Part shown: in pieces, positions 43,401-51,257 of the stretch | Layout of the letters: the number at the start of each line of letters is the position of its first letter | How positions within the stretch are numbered: the first letter of the stretch is position 1 | Source: Phycisphaeraceae bacterium | GTDB taxonomy: Bacteria > Planctomycetota > Phycisphaerae > Phycisphaerales > UBA1924 | DNA: 64,000 bases | NCBI GenBank assembly: GCA_021299385.1 | Contig: JAJTGZ010000004.1 | Span: 1-64,000 of the forward strand | Direction: 5' to 3' | The notes under the pieces: model-generated | What the model saw: only the letters and a program-made list of their open reading frames with translations | Databases searched by the model: none | What the model was told of the DNA's origin: nothing | Translations under genes and position numbers: made by a program

Positions 43401-44411
43401 CTATCGGGTGCCGATCTCGATAAGGTCGCGAACAATCGCCGTGGCCGTCTCCGCCCCGCCGGCGCCGCGCCCGACGAGGGTAACGTCCCCGGCGTTGTGC
43501 ATGGAAAATGTAACCGCGTTCATATTGCGCGGCACGTTCAGCGGTGAATCCACGTCCACCTCCGTCGGGGCGACCAAGAGGCCCCGCTCGCTGATCGAGG
43601 CGATCAGTTTGATCACCTTGCCGCGTGCTCGCGCCTCGCGCACACGCTCGATGGGCAGGCCGCGTATGCCTTGGACAGACACATCGCTGTACGAGCACCC
43701 CTTGCCGACGCCCCCGGCGTGGTTGGCCAGGATGACGAGTTTCATAGCCGTGTCGATCCCGTCGATGTCGTTGCTCGGGTCGGTCTCTGCATAGCCGAGT
43801 TTGACGGCGTGGGCCAGGGCAGCCTCAAACGGCTCGTCGCACTCGGCCATGCGCGAGAGGATGAAGTTGGTCGTCCCGTTGATGATCGCACGGATGCCGG
43901 TGATCGTGTCCCCCGTCGCCAGGCGAGCGGCTAGGGCGAGCACGGGCGTCGCCGCGCCGACGGTCCCGCTATAAGCCAGCGACACCCGGTTGTACCGCGC
44001 CGACTCCAGCAGCGCAGGCATGGCGACGGCCAGCGGGGCCTTGTTCACGCTCACGGCATGCTTGCCGGCACGCATCGCCCCCAGCAGGTGGTCCAGCGCG
44101 GGGCGGGGGTGCTTCAGGTCGCTCGGGGAGGTCTGGACAACAACGTCCGCAGCGGTGCGCAGGACGACGCGCATGGTGTCGATGCGCTGGCCGACGCCCG
44201 GGATATCGCCGACGGACTTTTTCTCTGCCTTGGCCTCCAGCAGCGTCGGCGCATCAAGGCCGGCGGGGGCCAGCGCGCACCCGCGCGAGTCGCAGACGGC
44301 CACCAGGCGTGCCTCGGCGCCGAGGCGGCGCTCAAGGGCCTGCCGCTGCGCGTGCAGCATCGTTGCCAGGGCCTGGCCGACAACACCAAAGCCGATGAGG
44401 ACGATGCGCAC
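43401..44411 (-). CDS. hom: homoserine dehydrogenase (short form)
   Basis: 336 residues from a GTG at 44411, where the NAD-binding strand VRIVLIGFGVVGQALA starts; ATG 44459 adds 16 residues. It reduces aspartate semialdehyde to homoserine. The catalytic core has NKAPLA (Lys), GTVGAATPVL, INGTTNFILSRM and GYAETDPSNDIDGIDTAMKLVILAN, as usual. The C-terminal ACT domain found in many homologues is absent. The loop around 55-85 (LLEAKAEKKSVGDIPG) is as in archaeal-type enzymes. It is divergent from zwf and cotranscribed with lysC. Confidence 0.92.
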   Translation of the reverse strand: MRIVLIGFGVVGQALATMLHAQRQALERRLGAEARLVAVCDSRGCALAPAGLDAPTLLEAKAEKKSVGDIPGVGQRIDTMRVVLRTAADVVVQTSPSDLKHPRPALDHLLGAMRAGKHAVSVNKAPLAVAMPALLESARYNRVSLAYSGTVGAATPVLALAARLATGDTITGIRAIINGTTNFILSRMAECDEPFEAALAHAVKLGYAETDPSNDIDGIDTAMKLVILANHAGGVGKGCSYSDVSVQGIRGLPIERVREARARGKVIKLIASISERGLLVAPTEVDVDSPLNVPRNMNAVTFSMHNAGDVTLVGRGAGGAETATAIVRDLIEIGTR

Positions 44412-44477
44412 GCCCGGTGAATATCGACACAATGCCCGCCGGGCACAACCAAGGCCCATCGCTACACCCCGGCGGTC

Positions 44478-46142
44478 GTGCCGTCTTTACTAGCCCCGGA
44501 GGCTCAAAAGGCCGATAAAGACCCGGTGCATACCGGCCGGCCCGATCTTGTTGTCCCTTCCCCCAGCGCGCTGTTTGCCGACCCGTGCGTGCTGGTCATC
44601 TTCGGTGCCTCCGGCGATCTGACGGGGCGCAAGTTGATCCCCGCGCTCTACGAGCTGGACCGCCAAGGCCGGCTGCCCCAAGGCACGCGCGTCATCGGCA
44701 TGTCGCGCACGCCGATGAGCGACGAGGCCTTCCGCGAGAAGATGGCCGAGGGGGCACGCAAGTTTGCCACGGGCTTTACCGAGAAGCAGTGGTCGGCGTT
44801 TGCTGGCCGGCTCTTCTACCACGCCGGGGACGCGGCCAAGGCCGACGCGATGCCCGGGCTGAGTAAGCGCATCGCCGAGGTCGGCTCGCACGCGGGGCTG
44901 CTGCGCCAGGGTGGGATGCCCAATATCTTGTTCTACCTCTCGGTCGCGCCAAGCCTCTACGAGCAGATCATCGACAACGCGGGCACCTCGGGCCTGGTCG
45001 CCGAGGGGCACCGCTGGTGCACGATCAACGCCGAGGCAACGCCCTGGCAGCGGATCATCATCGAGAAGCCCTTCGGCACCGACCTGGCAACAACCGTGAG
45101 CCTGAACCAGGCCCTCGGGCGCGTCTTCGAGGAAGACGCGATCTTCCGCATCGACCACTACCTGGGCAAGGAACTGGTGCAGAACATCGCCGTGATGCGG
45201 TTTGCCAACGCCATCTTCGAGCCGATCTGGAACCGCCAGCACATCGAGCACGTGCAGATCACCGCCGCCGAGACGGTGGGCGTGGGCAACCGTGCGGCAA
45301 ACTTCTACGACACCGCCGGGGCCTTGCGCGACATGATCCAGAGCCACCTGCTGCAGGTGATGTGCCTGGTGGGCATCGAGCCGCCGAGTGTGTTTGACGC
45401 CGCGGCCATCATGCGTGAGAAGATCAAGTTCCTCAACACCTGCGTGGTGCCTGCCAGCGGGCAGATCCCCAAGATGGCCACGCTCGGGCGCTACGGCCCA
45501 GGCCCCAAGCCCGACGACCGCGCATACGTCAACGAAGAGGGCGTCGTGCCCGACCGCCGAACCGAGACCTACGCGGCAATGAAACTCTTCTTTGACAACT
45601 GGCGCTGGGCCGGCGTCCCCTTCTATCTCCGCTCGGGCAAACGACTGGCGAGCAAACTCACCGAGATCGTCGTGCAGTTCCGCAGCCCGCCGACGAACAT
45701 GTTCCGCAACCTCGGGCCCGACGTGCTCAACCGACCGGCCAATCGCCTCGTCATCGGCATCGCCCCACGCGAGGGGATCAGCCTCCGCATCGAAGGAAAA
45801 GTCCCAGGCTCGGGACTGCACATCGCCAGCGCGCAACTCGACCTGGACTATCAGCAGTCCTTCGGCGGCGAAACAATCGAGGCCTACGGCCCCCTCATCC
45901 TCGACGCCATGCGCGGCGACCGCACGCTCTACAAACACCGCGACGAGGTCGAGATCGGCTGGCGCATCTGCGACCCGTTCATCCAGAACGCAGAACTCCG
46001 CAACTCCATCGCCACCTACGCCCCAGGCACCTGGGGCCCCGACTTGGCCGATGCACTCTTCACCCCCACACCCGGCGGGCCTGGCACCCCAGCCGGGCCT
46101 GGCGCGTGGCACAACCCCACGCCCGACGAGCTTGGCTCATAA
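44478..46142 (+). CDS. zwf: glucose-6-phosphate 1-dehydrogenase
   Basis: 554 residues from a GTG. Oxidises glucose 6-phosphate to the lactone with reduction of NADP, the entry to the oxidative pentose phosphate pathway. Coenzyme loop VIFGASGDLTGRKL (about 40-53), IIEKPFG (Lys), the active-site RIDHYLGKE at about 223-231, and WRWAGVPFYLRSGKRL are all there. The N-terminus has about 30 non-conserved residues; the C-terminus ends in a Pro/Gly-rich tail of 25 residues. 66 bp from the divergent hom start. It is followed 30 bp later by the GH10-like gene. No gnd or pgl is near. Confidence 0.95.
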   Translation: MPSLLAPEAQKADKDPVHTGRPDLVVPSPSALFADPCVLVIFGASGDLTGRKLIPALYELDRQGRLPQGTRVIGMSRTPMSDEAFREKMAEGARKFATGFTEKQWSAFAGRLFYHAGDAAKADAMPGLSKRIAEVGSHAGLLRQGGMPNILFYLSVAPSLYEQIIDNAGTSGLVAEGHRWCTINAEATPWQRIIIEKPFGTDLATTVSLNQALGRVFEEDAIFRIDHYLGKELVQNIAVMRFANAIFEPIWNRQHIEHVQITAAETVGVGNRAANFYDTAGALRDMIQSHLLQVMCLVGIEPPSVFDAAAIMREKIKFLNTCVVPASGQIPKMATLGRYGPGPKPDDRAYVNEEGVVPDRRTETYAAMKLFFDNWRWAGVPFYLRSGKRLASKLTEIVVQFRSPPTNMFRNLGPDVLNRPANRLVIGIAPREGISLRIEGKVPGSGLHIASAQLDLDYQQSFGGETIEAYGPLILDAMRGDRTLYKHRDEVEIGWRICDPFIQNAELRNSIATYAPGTWGPDLADALFTPTPGGPGTPAGPGAWHNPTPDELGS

Positions 46143-46172
46143 GCCACCTGGGCGCGTACGCTGGGGGCACGG

Positions 46173-47774
46173 ATGCACAAGTTCCTGATCCCCAACCTGC
46201 CCGCGTGGACACCGACCCACGCCCACATGGTCGGCCCTGACGACCTGGCCATCCCCAGCGAGATCGTCCTGGCCGGGAACATGATCCAGTGCGTCAAGCG
46301 CGTCGAGGGTGCCGCGGCCTTGGCAATCCAGTACCCCGCACCGGCAGGGATCGGCGGCGTGCTCACGCTCCGCACGCCGCTGCTGCCCGAGCGACGCCAG
46401 CCATACGTCCTGGCCCTCGAACTCGCACGCTTCCAGGTGATGCTGCTGCTGACGAAACTCGAAGAGTGGGCCCTCTTTGAGACCCCAGCGACCGACCCGG
46501 TGATGATCAAACTCGAACAGGCACTCTCGGCCTACACCCACGCGCTGGTCGTCCAGCGCAGCACCGAGGCCGAGGGCGCCGCTCAAGGCGCACTCGCCGC
46601 CGCCATCGACGCAGGCGAAGCACTGGCCCTCTACTCCGCACGCGTCCAGCACCACAAACGCCAATCCGGCGAACTCGCCCGCCTGGCCAACAAGCCCGCA
46701 CCCCAGAGCGCACTGACCGACCACGAAGCCCTCGAAAGCACCAAGCGTGCCGCAGGCTCGGCCGGGGTGATCCTCCCGGGCATGCCCCGCGTCGGCGTCG
46801 CCGTCAACCCCGCGCACTTCAACCCCGCGCTCTGCCAGGCCGTTGCCGAGATCGCCGACTTTGTCAGCGTCCCGATGCGCTGGAGCCAGATGGAGCCGAC
46901 CGAGGGCCGCTACACCTTCACCCCGACGGACCGCTGGATCGAATGGGCGGTAGCCAAGGCAAACCTGCCAGTCGTCGCCGGGCCTGTGCTGGACTTTGAG
47001 GCCGGGTGCGTGCCGGACTTTGCCTATATCTGGGAGCACGACTACGAAACCCTGCGCGACGTGGTCATCGAGCACGTCAAGGCCGTCGTTACGCGCTACC
47101 GCCGCACGGTGCACACCTGGACGATCTGCTCGGGCCTGCACGTCGGGAGCAACTTTGCCATCAGTTATGAGCAGGCCGTAGACCTGACGCGCGTCTGCGT
47201 AACAATCGCCCGCAAGCTGCACCCGGGCGCAAAGGTACAAATCGAGATCAGCCAGCCCTGGGGCGAATACACCGCCGAGGCCTCCGCACGTGCGGCACGC
47301 TCGATCCCCCCGGCAATCTACTGCGACCTGCTCGCCCAGATCGGCCTGGAGATCGACGCCGTCGCCCTCAAGGTGCAGATGGGCTACCCCCAGCCCGGGC
47401 GCAGCACCCGCGACCTCATCTCCTTCTCGGCAATGCTCGACCGCTTCGCCAGCGTCGATAAACCCATCGCCCTCTCGGTCATCGGCGCGCCCAGCACGCC
47501 CGTCCCCTCCGCCCCAGGCATGCCCGCGGCTGGCTCCTGGCGCCGCCCATGGTCCCCACAGCAGCAGGCCGAGTGGCTCGGGAATATCTGCGCCATCGCC
47601 GCCGGTAAGCCCTACGTCCAATCCATCGCCTGGCAAGAAATCATCGACAGCCCAGCACCCTGCGCCCCCCACGGCGGGCTGCTCACACCCCAAGGCCAAC
47701 CCAAGCCCGCCCTCGCCACACTGCAAGCCCTGCGCGCAAGCCTCCGCGGCACCGGCGCACTAGCCGGCGTCTAG
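46173..47774 (+). CDS. GH10-like TIM-barrel protein lacking catalytic glutamates
   Basis: 533 residues, no signal peptide. An N-terminal beta/helical part (about 1-200) precedes a domain resembling glycoside hydrolase family 10 xylanases: ADFVSVPMRWSQMEPTEGRYTFTPTDRWIEWA (about 228-260) is the classic GH10 strand-2 region, and the following strands VVAGPVLDF, HTWTICSG, VQIEIS and VALKVQMGYP fit a barrel. In active enzymes strand 4 ends in NE and strand 7 in the ITELD-type nucleophile; here they read WTICSG (about 315) and IALSVIGAPS (about 430), so both glutamates appear missing. A sugar-binding or structural role is more likely than hydrolysis. Cytoplasmic location is suggested by the lack of a signal. 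It shares direction with zwf; the stop codon touches a palindromic repeat. Confidence 0.65.
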   Translation: MHKFLIPNLPAWTPTHAHMVGPDDLAIPSEIVLAGNMIQCVKRVEGAAALAIQYPAPAGIGGVLTLRTPLLPERRQPYVLALELARFQVMLLLTKLEEWALFETPATDPVMIKLEQALSAYTHALVVQRSTEAEGAAQGALAAAIDAGEALALYSARVQHHKRQSGELARLANKPAPQSALTDHEALESTKRAAGSAGVILPGMPRVGVAVNPAHFNPALCQAVAEIADFVSVPMRWSQMEPTEGRYTFTPTDRWIEWAVAKANLPVVAGPVLDFEAGCVPDFAYIWEHDYETLRDVVIEHVKAVVTRYRRTVHTWTICSGLHVGSNFAISYEQAVDLTRVCVTIARKLHPGAKVQIEISQPWGEYTAEASARAARSIPPAIYCDLLAQIGLEIDAVALKVQMGYPQPGRSTRDLISFSAMLDRFASVDKPIALSVIGAPSTPVPSAPGMPAAGSWRRPWSPQQQAEWLGNICAIAAGKPYVQSIAWQEIIDSPAPCAPHGGLLTPQGQPKPALATLQALRASLRGTGALAGV

Positions 47775-47822
47775 AACCCCTCCCCCAGAACGTTCTGGCG
47801 GGGAGGGGCAGGGGTGGAGTTA
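47773..47822. repeat. CCCCTCCCCC...GGGGAGGGG dispersed palindrome, copy 3
   Basis: GAACCCCTCCCCC, an inner palindrome CAGAACGTTCTG, then GCGGGGAGGGGCAGGGGTGG. It is in opposite orientation to 8065-8103 and 16219-16256 and has a longer loop. Lies between the convergent GH10-like and dehydrogenase genes. Confidence 0.8.
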
Positions 47823-47873
47823 GCACACACAACAATCTAATAAATAGAGACTCGCGCCAGCAGTCACCACCCC

Positions 47874-48920
47874 CTACCGCCGCCAATCCAAAACCACCTT
47901 CCCAAACTGCTCCCCAGACTCCAGCCTCGCAAACCCCTCCGCCCCCCTCGCCGCCGGGAACACACGGTCAACAACCGGCCTGAACCGGCCCGCCCGGTAC
48001 ATCGCCGCGAGCTGCGCAAACTCCTGGTTGCTCCCCATCGTGCTGCCCAATATCCGCAACTGATTCCAGAAAATGCGTGCCAGGTCGGTCGTCGCGTCCG
48101 CACCGCTGGTGCACCCCGGCGTGGCATACACCCCGCCACGGGCCAGGCTCTTGATGCACCACAAGTGCGTCGCCTTGCCCGAGGAGTCCACCGCCATGTC
48201 CACGCCACGACCGCCCGTCAGCGCACGCACCTGCCTAGACCAGTCCGCCCCGGCATCGAGCACGCCTTCATCCGCCCCGAGTGCCTTGGCCGCGTCGAGC
48301 TTCACCTGATGCCGGCTTGTAACAATCACCCGGCAGGCGCGCTCCTTGGCAATCGCCAGCGCGGCCGTCGCCACACCGCCGCCGATACCCGTCACCAGCA
48401 CCACCTGCCCGGGCCGCAACCCACCCTTGCCGACCATCATCGAATACGCCGTAAGAAACGTCAACCCAAACGCCGAGGCCTCGGCCGGGTCGGCCACATC
48501 GCCGATCGACTGCACGTTCGAGACCGGAATATTGAAAACCTCCGCATGGAACCCCTGGTGGTGCTCGCCAAGCAGTTGCACCTCCGGCACGATCGGCTCG
48601 GGTGGGTCCAAGGGCGCATACGCCTCGGGCTGCGCCACCGCCGCGTTGACGATCACACGCTGACCGACCCACGAAGAGGCCACCCCCGCCCCGACGCGCT
48701 CGACAACGCCACACGCATCGCACCCGCTGATCCGCGGGTACGTGAGCTTCAACCCCGGCACGCCACGCCCCACCCACAAGTCCAGGTGGTTCAACGCACT
48801 GCACAGCGTTCGCACCCGGCACTGGCCAGGCCCTGGCTCCGGCGGCTCGGGCCAGTCGCTCACAAACCGCACGGCCTGGGATGGTGTCGGGGACTGCTCG
48901 GCAATGACAACAGCTTCCAT
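47874..48920 (-). CDS. medium-chain dehydrogenase/reductase (quinone oxidoreductase-like)
   Basis: 348 residues. GroES-like N-domain with CSALNHLDLWVGRGVPGLKLTYPRISGCDACGVV and a Rossmann domain with VLVTGIGGGVATAALAIAK for NAD(P). The zinc ligands of true alcohol dehydrogenases are not clearly present: the position of the catalytic Cys is taken by SALNHLD, as in zinc-free quinone oxidoreductases, although some Cys (SGCDAC) are nearby and the four-Cys lobe is missing. Substrate unknown. ATG 48920. It converges with the GH10-like gene and is separate from the pilin-type gene upstream by a repeat-rich 136-bp gap. Confidence 0.8.
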   Translation of the reverse strand: MEAVVIAEQSPTPSQAVRFVSDWPEPPEPGPGQCRVRTLCSALNHLDLWVGRGVPGLKLTYPRISGCDACGVVERVGAGVASSWVGQRVIVNAAVAQPEAYAPLDPPEPIVPEVQLLGEHHQGFHAEVFNIPVSNVQSIGDVADPAEASAFGLTFLTAYSMMVGKGGLRPGQVVLVTGIGGGVATAALAIAKERACRVIVTSRHQVKLDAAKALGADEGVLDAGADWSRQVRALTGGRGVDMAVDSSGKATHLWCIKSLARGGVYATPGCTSGADATTDLARIFWNQLRILGSTMGSNQEFAQLAAMYRAGRFRPVVDRVFPAARGAEGFARLESGEQFGKVVLDWRR

Positions 48921-48973
48921 GCTGCCAAGATAGCCAGCCTTGCCGGGGGCGGTGTATCGGTTGCTGCCTCCCC

Positions 48974-49036
48974 GGTGGCGCGGGCTTCCAGCCCGCGCGG
49001 GCGTAAACGGTGGGGCGGGCTTCCAGCCCGCTTACC
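48974..49036. repeat. GGTGGCGCGGGCT palindrome, copies 2 and 3
   Basis: Two tandem versions: GGTGGCGCGGGCTTCC... (48974-49000) and GGTGGGGCGGGCTTCC... (49009-49036), each an inverted repeat with a TCC loop. Same family as 41939-41964. It lies just after the pseudopilin stop codon. Confidence 0.85.
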
Positions 49037-49056
49037 AGGTTCCCAGCCCCCCACTG

Positions 49057-50106
49057 CTAGTTGTTGGCAGCCTGAACCAAGTCATCAAAGTCGCGGATCG
49101 GGTCTGTGCCGTCTGTTGGGAGTCTGATCCCGTTGACCCCATCGCGCCACTTGCGCGCGCCGCTGTCGAGGTTGTTGAGGTAGACCCCATCGCGCCCGCC
49201 GGAGTGGAAGACGAGCGTCCCCCGCGGCTCACCCGGCGTCGGGGGCACCGTGGTGGTGTTGAGGAACGCCGGGTTGGCCAGCAAGACCGCTAGCGCGCCA
49301 TTGGTCCCCCCACCGGTGACGACAAACCGCCCAAGCCCGCTGCCACCGGTGCCGCTGCCGATCAGGCTGCCCGTATTCTCGTCCCCATCATCGTGCTGCC
49401 GCTTGGCCTCGCGTCCCAGTGAGTCTGAACTGAGGTACGTCGCATTAGAGGCCCAGTAGAACCGTGCGGCCTCCTCGCTGTCCGAGTTGATCGCGGCAAA
49501 CTTCGTCCCCTTGCGCGTGTCCGCCGACCAAGCCAAAATCGGCTGCCCAAAGGCATCGATCATGTCGGGCACCTGCCTGTTGTTCTGGTTTGACTCACGC
49601 CCGGCGATCAACTCAAGGTTCCGCTTGTCCGGCGAGAAGTACCCACCCGTCGAGCCAAGATTGACGGGATTGCTCGGGGCGTTGTTCGTCGCACCGATCA
49701 AGCCCAGATCGACGTTCACAACAGCCCCAGGCCCCGGCCCAACACCCGTCAGAATACCCGGCCCCGTCGCGCTTGTTACACCCCCGGCCAGGTCCAGCAG
49801 CAGGTTCTGCATCTGCGAGAACCCCGCCGACACGTTCGTTCCCGCCCCCATCTCCACCGGCGAGAAGTACCCCGGGTTGCGCTTGTTGTCGATCTTGAAA
49901 CGCTGCGACGCCGAGCTGAGGTCCTTGATGATCGCCTGCGTCGCCAGCGTCCGCGCGCTGCTCCGTGCCGCACGCAGGCTCGGGATCAACACCCCGATGA
50001 CGATCGTGATGATCGTCAGCACCACCAGCAACTCGACAAGCGAAAATGCCCGCCCAGTGCTGGTCCGCCCACAACTACGATTACTTCGGCCCATTGATCT
50101 ACCCAT
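49057..50106 (-). CDS. type II secretion/type IV pilin-like protein (prepilin N-terminus)
   Basis: 349 residues. The N-terminus carries a basic leader then GRAFSLVELLVVLTIITIVIGVLIPSLRAARSSA, the class III prepilin signal: cleavage before Phe, with Glu at +5 and a 20-residue hydrophobic stem. The residue before the cleavage point is Ala instead of the usual Gly. A globular part follows with YFSPVEM, DAFGQPILAWSADTRKGTKFAA, and a C-terminus with FHSGGRDGVYLN and FDDLVQAANN, as in planctomycetal 'DUF1559/prepilin' proteins. ATG 50106 is fixed by GGAGG six bases before; ATG at 50112 and 50094 are alternatives. It follows the coiled-coil protein and PQQ gene on the same strand. Confidence 0.8.
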   Translation of the reverse strand: MGRSMGRSNRSCGRTSTGRAFSLVELLVVLTIITIVIGVLIPSLRAARSSARTLATQAIIKDLSSASQRFKIDNKRNPGYFSPVEMGAGTNVSAGFSQMQNLLLDLAGGVTSATGPGILTGVGPGPGAVVNVDLGLIGATNNAPSNPVNLGSTGGYFSPDKRNLELIAGRESNQNNRQVPDMIDAFGQPILAWSADTRKGTKFAAINSDSEEAARFYWASNATYLSSDSLGREAKRQHDDGDENTGSLIGSGTGGSGLGRFVVTGGGTNGALAVLLANPAFLNTTTVPPTPGEPRGTLVFHSGGRDGVYLNNLDSGARKWRDGVNGIRLPTDGTDPIRDFDDLVQAANN

Positions 50107-50112
50107 TTCCAT

Positions 50113-50117
50113 CCTCC
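50113..50117 (-). promoter_or_regulatory. ribosome binding site of the pseudopilin gene
   Basis: Read on the minus strand, GGAGG ends 6 nt before ATG 50106; it decides between three neighbouring ATG codons. The 215-bp gap 50107-50321 otherwise shows nothing recognisable. Confidence 0.6.
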
Positions 50118-50321
50118 GCGAGAAGTCTATAGCCAAACCGCCGCCACACCCTCCCTCGATTCGCCCCAGCGGGCCGTTGGATCCCTCCCAGACCAACGAT
50201 ACGAGTCAGAAATAGTCGCACAAACCGATCATAACCCAAACTTTGTGCCCACACCCAATCAGTTCAGCACGGCCTTAGGAACCCAAGCAGGCCGCGATCC
50301 CCGTGCATTTGCGCTGGCCGT

Positions 50322-51239
50322 TTACCTGAACCCCAACGGCTTGCTGAGAATCTCGTTGATAACCAGCGCCCGCCGCCAATCCGCCAGCGTGCTTGGCACA
50401 TCGATCCTCTCGCGCTGCTCAGCCGCGACCACACGCCCGCGGTTGGCCCCAGTCGATTTGCTGTCATCAACCGACCGCATCGACGCGGCCCGGCGGTTGC
50501 GTTCGGTGATCTCGGTATCGTCGCGCTCCACCTGCTCTGGGCGTGGCCTGCTCTTGCGTGCCGGCTGCTGGGTCTGCTGCACCCCGCCGCGCGCAGGCGT
50601 GGCCGTGCGCTCGGGGCGTTGCAGGCGGTCGCGCGAGCGGTCCTGCGCAGGGGCAACATCACGCTGACGCTGCTGCGATCGGGCCTCGGCCCGAGTCCCC
50701 GTCTGCGCACTGGGCTGGGCAACAGGCCTGGGCTGCGGGCGAGGCTTGGGCCTTTGCTGCGGCTGGGCCGCCGGTTCCGGCGCTGGCGCCGGCCGGGCCG
50801 GGGGCTCGACCGCGATCACTGGCCCGCCGGGCCAAAGTTCACGCATCACCGGCCCCGTCCCACTCCCGCCGTGCGGGTTGCCAACCGTCGGCAAAGCTGG
50901 CCCCGCCGGCACGCCCTGCCCCTGCCGGCGACGCTCACGCAACTGCCGGAGCTGCTCTTGCCGACGCGCCATCTCAGCCTGACGCTGCATCTCCTGGATC
51001 GTCCCCCCTTCAGACTCCCGCGCCACCTGCCCCCGTGGCGCCGTCGGCACCCCAGCCTGCCCCTCGGCCAACGGGTCGCGACCCGTACGCAGGATCATCT
51101 CCTCACGCTCGATCTGACGTTGCCGTGCCTCCTTGATCGCCTTCTGCTCGCGCAAACGCTTGAACAACCAGCCCAAGAACGACCCGAGCATGAACAACGC
51201 AAAGATGATAATCTGCATGAACTGAGGCACTTGACTCAT
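50322..51239 (-). CDS. membrane-anchored coiled-coil protein with Pro/Arg/Gln-rich middle
   Basis: 305 residues. One N-terminal helix (QFMQIIIFALFMLGSFLGWLF) is followed by a charged coiled coil (about 25-110: LREQKAIKEARQRQIEREEMI and QRQAEMARRQEQLRQLRERR), then a long disordered region rich in Pro, Gln, Ala and Arg (about 135-235). A short conserved-looking C-terminus LADWRRALVINEILSKPLGFR resembles the terminal motif LRRAIV..EIL..P of unknown planctomycetal proteins. Function unknown. It lies 18 bp after the PQQ-protein gene on the same strand, so it is almost certainly in that operon. Confidence 0.7.
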   Translation of the reverse strand: MSQVPQFMQIIIFALFMLGSFLGWLFKRLREQKAIKEARQRQIEREEMILRTGRDPLAEGQAGVPTAPRGQVARESEGGTIQEMQRQAEMARRQEQLRQLRERRRQGQGVPAGPALPTVGNPHGGSGTGPVMRELWPGGPVIAVEPPARPAPAPEPAAQPQQRPKPRPQPRPVAQPSAQTGTRAEARSQQRQRDVAPAQDRSRDRLQRPERTATPARGGVQQTQQPARKSRPRPEQVERDDTEITERNRRAASMRSVDDSKSTGANRGRVVAAEQRERIDVPSTLADWRRALVINEILSKPLGFR

Positions 51240-51257
51240 GGGCCAAGAGTATCGCCC

